Below, one piece after another: positions 1 to 7,154 of a stretch of 64,000 bases of DNA. Origin of the DNA: PMNU01 sp035479875. Its GTDB lineage: Bacteria > Patescibacteriota > Saccharimonadia > Saccharimonadales > UBA4665. The stretch lies in NCBI GenBank assembly GCA_035479875.1, contig DATIIH010000008.1, positions 1 to 64,000 on the forward strand, given 5' to 3'. Both the position numbers and the translations under genes were made by a program. The number at the start of each line of letters is the position of its first letter. The stretch's first letter is position 1. The notes under the pieces were generated by a model, which had not been told where the DNA came from, did no database searches, and was given only the letters and a program-made list of their open reading frames with translations.

Positions 1-67
1 TGCTTGCATGCGGAGTCGAGGAAGTTTTGGGTTGGTGGTGTAGGGCATGGCTCAATTGTCCTCTTTT

Positions 68-107
68 CACCACCACAGTCACGGCTAGCGCCGTGGACTG
101 GGTGGTG
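68..107. other. Imperfect long hairpin upstream of the first gene
   Basis: An inverted repeat pairs CACCAC (68-73) with GTGGTG (102-107), then AGT with ACT, then CACGGC (80-85) with GCCGTG (90-95) around a TAGC loop. It lies upstream of the first promoter, so it probably belongs to the 3' end of a transcript entering from outside the window. No T-run follows. I could not match it to tmRNA, SRP RNA or RNase P RNA. Nothing else is visible in bases 1-134. Confidence 0.4.
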
Positions 108-134
108 CGAAGGTATTGAACCATTACGGGGGTA

Positions 135-163
135 TTGACATATGGCACGTTTGATGGTATTAT
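135..163 (+). promoter_or_regulatory. Sigma70-type promoter of the LPNTG protein gene
   Basis: TTGACA at 135-140 and TATTAT at 158-163 are separated by 17 bp, which is near consensus. A strong ribosome site, GAGGAGGTG, follows at 177-185, 7 nt before the ATG at 193. Confidence 0.85.
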
Positions 164-192
164 GCTACCAATCATCGAGGAGGTGACCAATT

Positions 193-855
193 ATGCGTAC
201 ATTACATACTATTGCTTTAAGCGTTGCCGTAACGGCTTCGTTCGTAACATTGAGTGCTGCACCATTAGTGCACGCCGACACCAACACCACTGCCACAACT
301 GTTTGTACAGTTAAGGCGGTTGGTACCAAAAACACCGCTGGCAACAGCGACAGCCGTTTTACGCTTAACAGCGACGGCACAGTAACGGGTGCCTTTACGG
401 TAACCGGAACTGATTGTAACGAAGCCATAACGCTTGCCGTATGGCAGGCCCCTGACGCCGACAAAGGTCGGCCCTACAGCGAACAGACTCTGTTCGGCCA
501 CACTACTGGTACATTTGCTGCTGGCACACACACCCTTTCCGTAAAATTGCCTACCTGCTTTTACCAAGTAGACCTCGTAAAGGGCACCAGCCCCACTGAC
601 AGTAAAGGTGGCCCCGAATACACTAAGGGTACTATCCTTGGTTCACTCCACGGTGGTACGCAGGCCTGCACGCCGATCACCCCTCCGAACCCTCCTACTC
701 CCCCCACACCTCCCACGCCCCCTGTTACCCCTCCTGTCTTGCCAAACACTGGCACCGGTAGCAACATCTTCGTGTTGAGCGCCGTGGTGGCTGTAGCTGG
801 TTACGTTGGCTCAGTGATCCGCAACAAGATGCGTGTCAGCAAAGTTAACGTCTAA
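193..855 (+). CDS. Sortase-anchored (LPNTG) surface protein
   Basis: This 220-aa exported protein has a Sec signal peptide (about residues 1-28, ending near SAAPLVHA). A roughly 130-residue Thr/Gly-rich extracellular part with three or four Cys follows, then a proline-threonine spacer (about 162-182) and a complete cell-wall sorting signal. That signal is LPNTG at 183-187, a hydrophobic stretch 191-208 and a basic tail (RNKMR). By analogy with LPXTG proteins, a sortase should cut between T and G and link it to the envelope. The short Pro-rich stalk would hold the N-terminal part away from the cell. No known adhesin domain was recognised. It is monocistronic, between its own strong promoter and a terminator. 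Confidence 0.85.
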   Translation: MRTLHTIALSVAVTASFVTLSAAPLVHADTNTTATTVCTVKAVGTKNTAGNSDSRFTLNSDGTVTGAFTVTGTDCNEAITLAVWQAPDADKGRPYSEQTLFGHTTGTFAAGTHTLSVKLPTCFYQVDLVKGTSPTDSKGGPEYTKGTILGSLHGGTQACTPITPPNPPTPPTPPTPPVTPPVLPNTGTGSNIFVLSAVVAVAGYVGSVIRNKMRVSKVNV

Positions 856-876
856 TATCTCCAAAATCTGAGATGT

Positions 877-906
877 AAGAAGACCCCGTATTATCGGGGT
901 CTTCTT
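877..906 (+). terminator. Rho-independent terminator
   Basis: A perfect 12-bp stem (877-888 with 895-906) closes a TATTAT loop and ends in a T-rich arm. It lies 22 bp after the LPNTG gene. Confidence 0.85.
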
Positions 907-925
907 ATTACGTAAGAGTCCGGCA

Positions 926-954
926 TTGATTCTATGCGGAGTACATTATATAAT
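926..954 (+). promoter_or_regulatory. Promoter for a leaderless transcript
   Basis: TTGATT (926-931), a 17-bp spacer and TATAAT (949-954) precede an ATG at 961. Only six bases separate the -10 box from the start codon, so the first transcribed base should be at or next to the ATG. Confidence 0.75.
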
Positions 955-960
955 AGCAGA

Positions 961-1479
961 ATGACAAGAGCCCGATATCCCTACCCCCCAGCTTATCGCA
1001 GGTACCCGAGCCCACGCCGCAGAGAAAGCATCTGGAACCGGATCACAGGCAACCCAACTGTCCAAGGGGTAGCTGGTATTTTGGCTATGGGCTTGGTTGT
1101 GGGGGGCGTAGCATGGGGCGTCGACACCACTCCAACCAAAGTCACATGGGAAATATCTGGCACGTGTCCCGCCGACACACTGCTGGAACAAACGGGTGTC
1201 GCTTACGCATCCCTTAACGACGCCTCGGTAAGTCTCGCCTGCGTCGATACCAACGGGAACACCAGCGCCCCTGTTGGCGCAACAATCTCAGCTGCCAACG
1301 CCGTGCCACCCTTAGACTGTAATAGCCGAGACGATGCGTACGTGTGGGCAATTTACCCTAGGGCTAATTTTGGTACCCCTCCACCATCTGTTGTAGGCGC
1401 GCGCGTTGTTAGTGGCAACGTAGTCGTAGATCTTAGCGGTGTTGGTATTGACGTAGGCGTCACCCCCGGCTGCCCCTAA
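961..1479 (+). CDS. Membrane-anchored exported protein of unknown function
   Basis: The start at 961 is chosen over an in-frame ATG at 934 because the latter lies upstream of the -10 box. The 172-aa product has a basic, Pro/Tyr/Arg-rich cytoplasmic N-terminus, one membrane segment (about residues 38-54, GVAGILAMGLVVGGVAWGV) and an extracytoplasmic part of about 115 residues with four or five Cys that could form disulphides. The layout resembles the leaderless protein at 8050-8469 (basic start, single anchor, small exterior domain), though sequence similarity is weak. No family was recognised. Confidence 0.65.
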   Translation: MTRARYPYPPAYRRYPSPRRRESIWNRITGNPTVQGVAGILAMGLVVGGVAWGVDTTPTKVTWEISGTCPADTLLEQTGVAYASLNDASVSLACVDTNGNTSAPVGATISAANAVPPLDCNSRDDAYVWAIYPRANFGTPPPSVVGARVVSGNVVVDLSGVGIDVGVTPGCP

Positions 1480-1499
1480 GGATGCTTAACAATAAGACA

Positions 1500-1531
1500 C
1501 AGAAAGACCCCGTTTTACCGGGGTCTTTCTG
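1500..1531. terminator. Terminator hairpin between convergent genes
   Basis: A 13-bp perfect stem (1500-1512 with 1519-1531) encloses a TTTTAC loop. It lies 20 bp after the small exported protein gene and just beyond the end of the convergent khpA gene, so it may serve both. The T-tract is short. Confidence 0.7.
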
Positions 1532-1638
1532 TCACATATAAAGCTCCCAAGGAACTCCTGTTTTTGGAGTAGCTTGGCTCGCATGAGCTCACTGGTTTTT
1601 GTTTTAATGTCCAGCCTTAATCAGACCGCTACGGGGTA

Positions 1639-2112
1639 TTATACGTCGAGGTCGTCTAGTTCTTCAAGTTCTTTGCGGGTTTTACTAACCACGCTGTTGG
1701 TTTCGGGCTCTTCGCGCTTGGCAGCCACTTGGTCGTCGTCATGCCTTAGATCCCGCAGATCGTCGTTGGTGCTGTCGTCGCGGGAAGCCGGCGCGTCGCT
1801 GCTCGTGTCGTCGTCCGAACTACTTGAGCTGGACGAGCCTGAACCGCCGCCGCTGTAGCCGCCCTCACCGTTGTCGATAATCTTGAGGTTGTAGCGGGCG
1901 TCGTTCTTGGTACCGAGGGCGCGCAGTAATGTGCGTAAGCTTTGGGCGGTGGCGCCGCGCTTACCGATTACCCGGCCGAGATCCTCTGGGTCTACGGTGA
2001 GCTCTAGTAGCACGCCCTTTTCATCAATACGCCGTTCGATGGTAACGGCGTCGGGGTTGCTGACTAAAGACTTCACAATGTATTCCACGAATTGTTGGTC
2101 AATGCTGCTCAT
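1639..2112 (-). CDS. khpA: KH-domain RNA-binding protein KhpA with an acidic tail
   Basis: The first 80 or so of 157 residues form a single KH domain of the KhpA type. The nucleic-acid-binding loop is seen as VIGKRGATAQSLRTLL. In Firmicutes KhpA partners KhpB/EloR and acts in RNA-based control of cell elongation. Family members are usually 75-85 aa, so the rest (about 84-157) is an added Gly/Ser then Ser/Asp/Glu-rich tail that is probably disordered. It lies downstream of rpsP, the classical rpsP-khpA order. It has its own ribosome site (AAGGAGAC) and a -10-like TATACT at 2147-2142, so it can be expressed separately. A hairpin divides the two genes. Confidence 0.9.
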   Translation of the reverse strand: MSSIDQQFVEYIVKSLVSNPDAVTIERRIDEKGVLLELTVDPEDLGRVIGKRGATAQSLRTLLRALGTKNDARYNLKIIDNGEGGYSGGGSGSSSSSSSDDDTSSDAPASRDDSTNDDLRDLRHDDDQVAAKREEPETNSVVSKTRKELEELDDLDV

Positions 2113-2190
2113 GACAGTCTCCTTGGTTAACGTGTTAACTTAGTATAGCAAAATTTTTGCTGTTGCGCAGTAATTATTTCCACCGCTAAC

Positions 2191-2219
2191 AAAAGAAGCC
2201 CCGTTTTGGGGCTTCTTTT
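2191..2219. terminator. Hairpin terminator between rpsP and khpA
   Basis: A perfect 12-bp stem (2191-2202 with 2208-2219) closes a GTTTT loop. T-rich arms lie on both strands, so it can act on rpsP transcripts and would reduce read-through into khpA. Confidence 0.7.
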
Positions 2220-2230
2220 GTTTTTCTGAA

Positions 2231-2695
2231 TTATTCGACTTTGGGTTCTTTCGGCTCGGGCTCAGCCTCTGCGGCTGGGGTCTTGGTTGGCTCTTCTGCC
2301 GGAGCTTCAGCGGCTGGTTCCGTCGGAGTTTCGGTAGTTTCGACTACTGATTCTTCGGCTGTCGGAGCTTCTTTGGCTTCTTCAGGCTTGTTCTTGCGCA
2401 ATTTTTCGGGATGGCGTAGCTTGCCGGCTTTGCTATCGTTGGCGACTACCCATTTTGGTAGCTTAACGCCCTCTCGCTTGAGCAGTGCAGCAGCGCGCTC
2501 AGACGGTTGAGCACCGTTTTGCAGGAACAGGGCAGCCTTATCTTTATCGAGGATGACGGCCTTAGCATGTGGGTCGTAGCTGCCCAAAAAGGCCACCACT
2601 TTACCGCTAGTAGGTGTAACGTGGGAGTCTTGAACCACCACGCGAAACATTGCGTGGCCCTTACGGCCGGTTCGTTGCATACGGATAGCTAACAT
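2231..2695 (-). CDS. rpsP: 30S ribosomal protein S16 with an acidic C-terminal extension
   Basis: The N-terminal part is typical S16 (MLAIRMQRTGRKGHAMFRVVV, then GSYDPHAKA and the PSERAAALLKREG segment). S16 is a small-subunit protein needed for 30S assembly. Usual length is 80-100 aa. Here 154 residues include a Glu/Pro/Ala/Thr tail from about residue 97 to the end, unlikely to fold and opposite in charge to rRNA-binding proteins. The start follows a weak AGAGAG site. Promoter-like sequence lies upstream on the minus strand. Confidence 0.95.
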   Translation of the reverse strand: MLAIRMQRTGRKGHAMFRVVVQDSHVTPTSGKVVAFLGSYDPHAKAVILDKDKAALFLQNGAQPSERAAALLKREGVKLPKWVVANDSKAGKLRHPEKLRKNKPEEAKEAPTAEESVVETTETPTEPAAEAPAEEPTKTPAAEAEPEPKEPKVE

Positions 2696-2725
2696 TGCTG
2701 GATGGTTCTCTCTTTCTAACCTTAG

Positions 2726-2754
2726 ATTATAAACAATCTTAGGTCTATTTTACA
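2726..2754 (-). promoter_or_regulatory. Promoter of rpsP
   Basis: On the minus strand TGTAAA (2754-2749) and TATAAT (2731-2726) are 17 bp apart, about 30 bp before the rpsP start. A near-palindrome covers the -10 region. Nothing else is recognisable between it and the IS remnant at 2829. Confidence 0.6.
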
Positions 2755-2828
2755 GATAGGCCACTCTGTTGTCAACTATATATCCTGAGACAAAGCAGCG
2801 GAGGCGTTGTCTGCGTACTAGCAATATA

Positions 2829-2922
2829 CATCAATTTAGGCAATTATATACTTGACGTCACCAAACCACCCCTGTAGAATTAGAGTATGGAAGCAACAAA
2901 TCTCATCGAGTTCTACAACCAG
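2829..2922 (+). mobile_element. 94-bp remnant of an IS1595-like element (end plus transposase start)
   Basis: These 94 bases repeat, in inverted orientation and with about two mismatches, the right-hand end of the IS at 3658-5066: terminal inverted repeat, promoter, and the first codons of the transposase (MEATNLIEFYNQ). Similarity stops abruptly at about 2922, just before the 3' end of the methyltransferase gene. The methyltransferase gene is therefore bracketed by two inverted IS ends. This is a decayed second copy, not a functional gene. Confidence 0.85.
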
Positions 2923-2943
2923 ATTTTCCAGAAGTGCAGTAGC

Positions 2944-3642
2944 CTACGAAGCGCGCTGGTGGAAGCGGGGGTAGGGTAGCCCGGCGTTGTCTAACTCCGG
3001 ACGTGGCTGTAGCCCAGCCGTTGCATACGCATTTTCAGGCATTGGGCTCTCCGAGTAGATTGCCGCAAGATGGCCCCCCGGCTGCAGGCCGACAGCCATA
3101 TTCGCGACAATTTTGCTCTGTACGCGGGGCAAGTGATCGTAATGTTGCAGCACATTATTGCAAATGACGAAACCGTACCTGCTTGCGTCGAGCTTTGTTC
3201 TGCGAATGTCTAATTCGCTGAATGTAGCCCGCGCTCTTAATTCTGCACCGGGGCTGATATAACCAGGCTTCGGCACGTCAAAAAAATCAGCGCATTCTGC
3301 CGGTACATTCCAGTCCGCTGCCCATTCTACTAATTGATCTTTGGTAGCCTTGTAGGGCCCGCTGGCCCGCTCAAGCATGAGTGGGCTAACATCACTGGCG
3401 TCTATGTGTACCTGATTTATGCCGTTTACGGCGAGCATTGCTAGTATCGACCACGTTTCCATGCCCTTGCTGCATCCCACTTCTGCGATGTTTATCGGTG
3501 TGGCAGGATCGTATGTTGAGCGGATAATGCGCGGGAGTTGTGCACAGTGCCCATGATAAGCTCGAAAAAACACATTAGTAGTCGGAATATCCGAACTTCC
3601 TAGGACAGTAAAGTATTTATCGAATCGGCGGCGCGGACGCAT
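2944..3642 (-). CDS. CheR-like SAM-dependent methyltransferase
   Basis: This 232-aa protein has a Rossmann-type methyltransferase core. Motif I is seen as IAEVGCSKGMETWS, an acidic strand end follows (DASDVSPLMLERA), and the late motif is FVICNNVLQHYDH. The GCSKG motif and the NN-V-Q-Y block are as in CheR-type and related chemotaxis-like methyltransferases, but no receptor-binding N-domain is present. The substrate is unknown. It is a paralogue of the protein at 18165-18938. A -10 box (TATAAT, 3656-3651) lies 8 nt before the ATG, so the mRNA is probably leaderless. The IS at 3658-5066 was inserted at that -10 box and duplicated it, which has replaced the native -35 region. Confidence 0.7.
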   Translation of the reverse strand: MRPRRRFDKYFTVLGSSDIPTTNVFFRAYHGHCAQLPRIIRSTYDPATPINIAEVGCSKGMETWSILAMLAVNGINQVHIDASDVSPLMLERASGPYKATKDQLVEWAADWNVPAECADFFDVPKPGYISPGAELRARATFSELDIRRTKLDASRYGFVICNNVLQHYDHLPRVQSKIVANMAVGLQPGGHLAAIYSESPMPENAYATAGLQPRPELDNAGLPYPRFHQRAS

Positions 3643-3648
3643 ATTGTA

Positions 3649-3657
3649 TTATTATAT
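3649..3657. repeat. Target-site duplication, left copy
   Basis: TTATTATAT here and at 5067-5075 flanks the IS exactly. On the minus strand it contains the -10 box of the adjacent methyltransferase gene. Confidence 0.8.
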
Positions 3658-3726
3658 CATATTTGTAGGCAATTATATACTTGACGTTACCAAAACAAAA
3701 TAATGGCATTGCTCCCTAGAAGCTAC

Positions 3727-4134
3727 TTACTTTTTATCCGTTGTCGCATCTAGCTTTATTTCGTTTACGCTCAAATCTGCCTTTCTAATCCAAAGATCGC
3801 GCCTCATTGCTAGAAGCGTTGTTGCAAATGATTCTTGAGAGGGTTTACGGATAAAACTGCGTACGGCAGTTACTACTTCTCTTGAAGCGTAAAACGTCAT
3901 TTGATGATATTCAGCTTTGAGGTGTGACGTGACCTGTTCCTTAGTTGTAATCTCTGGACGCGATACAAGATATTCAAAATCATTCTCTAGGTAGGCTGCC
4001 ATGTGTAATATAGCCGACTTATACCTTCTTTCCTTCTGCTCTCGCCAGCTAAACTCTAACTCTTTCGACTTATTAAGCCTGAAGGTAATGTAGCCTGCGA
4101 TAATGCCGCCCAATATTGTGAGCAAAGCAAGCAT
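3727..4134 (-). CDS. IS passenger: membrane-anchored protein of unknown function
   Basis: This 135-aa protein starts with a hydrophobic segment (about residues 1-19, MLALLTILGGIIAGYITFRL) followed by a basic, helix-rich cytoplasmic part (FSWREQKERRYKSAILHMAAYLENDFEYL and beyond). It lies wholly inside the IS, in the transposase direction, 15 bp after the 54-aa gene, so it is probably in the same transcript. No family was recognised. It may be a passenger carried by the element, or host sequence captured when the transposase was shortened. Confidence 0.55.
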   Translation of the reverse strand: MLALLTILGGIIAGYITFRLNKSKELEFSWREQKERRYKSAILHMAAYLENDFEYLVSRPEITTKEQVTSHLKAEYHQMTFYASREVVTAVRSFIRKPSQESFATTLLAMRRDLWIRKADLSVNEIKLDATTDKK

Positions 4135-4149
4135 ATAGGCGCGTTCACA

Positions 4150-4314
4150 CTACTTGGCCTTTTTCTTGGGCGGCGGCGTTTGCCCCATTTTTTTTACAGC
4201 CTTTTGGAAGGTAGTATCAACCTTAGCTCGCTTTTCGGCTGGACTGGCTTTAGCTTGATCTTGCTTAATTTGTTTTGCCAGGTCTTCTAATTGTTGTTTC
4301 GTAGGTTTAGGCAT
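4150..4314 (-). CDS. Small basic IS accessory protein (54 aa)
   Basis: The reading frame begins MPKPTKQQLEDL and ends PPPKKKAK. It starts 8 nt inside the end of the transposase gene, with an AGGAGA site at 4327-4322, which predicts translational coupling. It is Lys-rich (helical N-half, TFQKAVKKMG in the middle, Pro/Lys tail) and could bind DNA. Its position directly after the transposase suggests an accessory factor of the IS. This is inference from position only. Confidence 0.6.
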   Translation of the reverse strand: MPKPTKQQLEDLAKQIKQDQAKASPAEKRAKVDTTFQKAVKKMGQTPPPKKKAK

Positions 4315-5008
4315 AATGTGCTCTCCTTTGTGCTGCTAGTATATTCGGCAAGGTGCGGTAGGGCATGTGCTCGTCTGTGTAAACGGTAGTGTCGATATCT
4401 ATGTGCTTGCGAACTAGACCCATGAGGGTTGCGCTGCCAGTATCGCTCGTAACGACGACGTGCAAGTTGCCGCCGCGTTCAACCATGCCGACGACTGGTG
4501 TTTTACTGTTTTTGCTACCGAAACCTTGAGAGCCTTTGCCGGTAAGGTACTTAGTACGCTTGGTCGCGTGCTTATTGCTATCCTTACCACCGACGTACGC
4601 CTCGTCCATTTCTACAGCACCCTTTAGCTTTTCAAATGCGCCATTCTCGAAGACGTAGCGGATGCGTTGGAGCATGAACCAGCTTGTCTTTTGGGTAACA
4701 CCTATGTACTTACTCAGTTGGATAGACGACATGCCTTTTTTAAGACTGGTGCAAAGGTAGATAGCAAAGAACCATTTTTGCAGTGGAATTTTGCTATCCT
4801 CAAAGACGCTACCCATACGAACGGTGAAAGGCTTGCGGCACTCAGCGCACTTTAGGCGGCCACTGGCGAGCTTATAGGCTTTGACACCCACGACACCGCA
4901 CTTCGGACATATAATCTCATTGCCCCAACGCTGTTTTGCTAAGAACTCTTGGCACCTTTCTTCACTGGCAAACTGGTTGTAGAACTCGATGAGATTTGTT
5001 GCTTCCAT
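4307..5008 (-). pseudogene. IS1595-family (ISXO2-like) transposase, truncated
   Basis: The 233-aa product begins with a zinc ribbon (CPKCG at 36-40, CAEC about 20 residues later) of the kind that precedes ISXO2-type DDE domains. It continues with a helix-turn-helix-like segment (SSIQLSKYIGVTQKTSWFMLQRI) and two catalytic aspartates (VEMDEAYVGG and TVYTDEHMPYR). Family members run to about 300 residues with a third acidic or Asn/Lys motif and an ESFW-like block. Here the protein stops about 17 residues after the second Asp, consistent with an internal deletion, so it is probably inactive in cis. The start is 6 nt from its -10 box. Confidence 0.8.
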
Positions 5009-5014
5009 ACTCTA

Positions 5015-5043
5015 ATCCTACAGGGGTGGTTTGGTAACGTCAA
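5015..5043 (-). promoter_or_regulatory. Leaderless promoter inside the IS end
   Basis: On the minus strand TTGACG (5043-5038), a 17-bp spacer and TAGGAT (5020-5015) lie 6 nt before the transposase ATG. The -35 box is part of the terminal inverted repeat, so transposase binding could repress its own promoter. The same arrangement is kept in the 2829-2922 remnant. Confidence 0.7.
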
Positions 5044-5066
5044 GTATATAATTGCCTAAATTGATG

Positions 5067-5075
5067 TTATTATAT
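5067..5075. repeat. Target-site duplication, right copy
   Basis: This is the second copy of TTATTATAT, directly abutting the right end of the IS. Sequence to its right is the former upstream region of the methyltransferase gene. Confidence 0.8.
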
Positions 5076-5130
5076 ACGCATACGTCCTCGGGCCGCCGCC
5101 AGAATTAGCTTAACCTAAAGAATCAAAGCG

Positions 5131-5946
5131 ATGACCAATTATTCTCCACAAGAAATCGGGACCTTTCTGCTAACCGACAGGCCTCACGGTATACATGGCA
5201 CATCTCCGGAGGTCTACGACCAGAACAGACACATACTGTATACGATCGGCACCGTAGCTGCGCGCGTAGAATGCGAACAGCCGGGCGCTTTACTCGGTAT
5301 ACAGTTAGTAGGCAGTCGGCGTCACGGGACCGCAGGCCCCCTGTCCGACGCTGACGTGGTGGTCATAGCCAATAGAGGACAACGCGGTGTGTCAAACAGT
5401 GTGTATAGCGGACTTCGGGGGGCACTCCCCGAGTTTCGTATCAATGATGACGCATCCCAGGCTTGGTGGCGTCTAGTAACCGACGTACCACTTACAGCCG
5501 AACCGGCCGCAGTAAGCGCCTTTATGACGGAGATTACGACAATGCGGCCCCAACGACTGGCGAGTCTCTTTGAGGTTGGCGCCTATGATACAGACAGTCT
5601 ACGGCTGGTAGCAGCCGCGGCGGCTGCGGTTATCGGCGACTCTATAAGCAGCCGGTCCGCATGGGCCGCCATTCGCCGCACATTCAATGAAGTCTACCTA
5701 GGAGAACCCGGCCAGGTGTGGGAAAAACTAACAGGTCGCCTCGCGATATCCTCTAGCGCTCTCGCTAAAGAGATACCGAGCGATATAGTAGAGCAACGCC
5801 ACGCACAGCTCGGCTTGCCCTCGACCGTTCATGAGTATAGCCAGGGTGCCCAGGAATGGATCGAGCTTAATCAACCTAGACTGCAATCTGCTCCAGGATT
5901 CGCCCTGTACACTGAAGTAGTTGGGCGAGTGTCTCAGGTAAGCTAA
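5131..5946 (+). CDS. Predicted nucleotidyltransferase (pol-beta fold)
   Basis: This 271-aa protein carries the nucleotidyltransferase signature GSRRHGTAGPLSDADVVVI (about residues 62-80). It is a G-S loop followed by a D-x-D pair that would bind Mg-NTP, as in kanamycin nucleotidyltransferase-like and MNT-type enzymes. A helical C-terminal half follows. The substrate cannot be named. It could be a small-molecule or RNA modifier rather than an antibiotic-resistance enzyme. It stands alone, just right of the IS target duplication and convergent with rnc. No strong ribosome site is seen before the ATG. Confidence 0.6.
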   Translation: MTNYSPQEIGTFLLTDRPHGIHGTSPEVYDQNRHILYTIGTVAARVECEQPGALLGIQLVGSRRHGTAGPLSDADVVVIANRGQRGVSNSVYSGLRGALPEFRINDDASQAWWRLVTDVPLTAEPAAVSAFMTEITTMRPQRLASLFEVGAYDTDSLRLVAAAAAAVIGDSISSRSAWAAIRRTFNEVYLGEPGQVWEKLTGRLAISSSALAKEIPSDIVEQRHAQLGLPSTVHEYSQGAQEWIELNQPRLQSAPGFALYTEVVGRVSQVS

Positions 5947-5971
5947 CCTTGGATGGCACGGAGAGTGAGTA

Positions 5972-6670
5972 CTACTCGTCGTAAGATGTAAGTGCGGCTT
6001 CGGCGGCTTTTTGCTGGCCGTGCTGTTTACTCGGACCTTGGCCGGTACCTTTGAGCTTGCCGCCCACGTATACGCCCACGGTAAAGACTTTTTCGTGGTC
6101 TGGACCTTCTTCGCTCAGCACTTTGTACTGAGGTGTGTGGCCATCACGGCTCTGGGCAACCTCTTGCAAATGCGACTTGGCGTCGAGCCATGAGCCGGTA
6201 GCCAGAATCTGTTTAAAGGTGCTCAAAATACTCTTGGTAATGAACGACTTAGAGGCTCCATAGCCCTTGTCGAGATAAATCGCGCCCACCACGGCTTCAA
6301 AGCTGTTGGCCAAAATTTGGGCACGGGCACGGTCGGTACCACGCTTTTCGCCGCGACTTAAGCGCAGTAGCGGCTCAAAGCCAAACTTGGCGGCGGCGGC
6401 GCCAATGCTTTCGGTGCGCACCAGGCTGCTGCGCCAGTTGGTCAAGATGCCTTCTGGTTCGCTAAAGTTGTTATATAAGTACTCAGTTACGACGAGTTCC
6501 AAAACGGCGTCGCCTAAAAATTCTAGGCGTTCGTTGTGCTCGCTTACGCTCTTTTTGTGCTCATTAACGTACGAACGGTGGGTAAAGGCGGTTACGAGCA
6601 ATTGGACGTTGTCAAAGGTAATGCCCAGCACTTTTTCGGCGAAGGCAACGTAGGCGCTATAGTCTTGCAT
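5972..6670 (-). CDS. rnc: Ribonuclease III
   Basis: This 232-aa enzyme is close to the usual 220-250. The endonuclease domain shows the signature NERLEFLGDAVLELVV (catalytic Glu/Asp pair) and the downstream NSFEAVVGAIYLDKG block with the second acidic set. A C-terminal double-stranded RNA-binding domain ends GPSKQHGQQKAAEAAL. It cleaves double-stranded RNA, including rRNA precursors, in the cytoplasm. The gene is last in the operon rpmF-nusB-NUDIX-rnc and overlaps the NUDIX gene by 14 nt, so it is probably translationally coupled. Confidence 0.97.
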   Translation of the reverse strand: MQDYSAYVAFAEKVLGITFDNVQLLVTAFTHRSYVNEHKKSVSEHNERLEFLGDAVLELVVTEYLYNNFSEPEGILTNWRSSLVRTESIGAAAAKFGFEPLLRLSRGEKRGTDRARAQILANSFEAVVGAIYLDKGYGASKSFITKSILSTFKQILATGSWLDAKSHLQEVAQSRDGHTPQYKVLSEEGPDHEKVFTVGVYVGGKLKGTGQGPSKQHGQQKAAEAALTSYDE

Positions 6671-7154
6671 CGCGAATTTTCTTCATTCCTACCAATATTA
6701 ACTTGCCAATGTCGTCGTAAGCAATCTTATCGATGGCCACGTGCGACGGAAACCACTTGATGTCGTTGAGCCAGTCCTCGGGGTTTAAATCGTCGGTGTC
6801 GCCCAGGGCTTGCACCAAGTAAATGTGCATGGTCATGAGCACTAACACTTGCCCGCGGCGGTAGCGGAAGTTCACTTTGCCGAGCCAGTTAAAGGCCTTC
6901 ATTTGTTTGAGGCCAGTCTCTTCGTTGATTTCGCGCTCGGCGGTCTGCTTGGGCTCTTCGCCCTCCTCGACGTGACCCTTGGGAATCGTCCAACGGTCTT
7001 TGGCGTCTTGGATTAATAATATCTCTACCTGGTTGGTAGTTTTATTGCGGCGGAAAATAACGCCACCGGCGGTCGTCTCGTGCACGACTTCTTGAATACT
7101 CGGACGGTGCCCAGGGACAAAACGCCTAAACCCACCTATGTTCGGACGCTTCAT
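6657..7154 (-). CDS. NUDIX hydrolase
   Basis: This 165-aa protein has a full Nudix box (residues 60-82, from G60 through the REIxEETGL end), the Mg-binding helix of enzymes that split nucleoside diphosphates linked to another group. The N-terminal 20 residues are basic. The closest general type is the Ap4A/(d)NTP hydrolase group, but the substrate cannot be assigned. It overlaps nusB by 4 nt (ATGA) and rnc by 14 nt, so it belongs to an RNA-processing operon. A role in nucleotide or RNA 5'-end clean-up is plausible by context only. Confidence 0.9.
   Translation of the reverse strand: MKRPNIGGFRRFVPGHRPSIQEVVHETTAGGVIFRRNKTTNQVEILLIQDAKDRWTIPKGHVEEGEEPKQTAEREINEETGLKQMKAFNWLGKVNFRYRRGQVLVLMTMHIYLVQALGDTDDLNPEDWLNDIKWFPSHVAIDKIAYDDIGKLILVGMKKIRDARL

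Larger units (their letters stand above)
3658..5066 (-). mobile_element. IS1595-like insertion sequence with accessory genes
   Basis: Inverted ends share about 30 bp (left from 3658, right ending at 5066; both outer ends read CAT and then TAGGCAATTATATACTTGAC). They are flanked by the direct repeat TTATTATAT at 3649-3657 and 5067-5075. The IS1595 family normally duplicates 8 bp, so 8-9 bp fits. The element carries, in order from its transposase promoter, a shortened ISXO2-type transposase, a translationally overlapping 54-aa basic protein and a 135-aa membrane-anchored protein. Passenger genes are known in IS1595 members. Confidence 0.85.

Noticed and set aside
1..192. tmRNA, SRP RNA or RNase P RNA at the left edge
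   Set aside because: A long hairpin exists but none of the conserved cores of these RNAs can be found. It is kept only as an unassigned hairpin.
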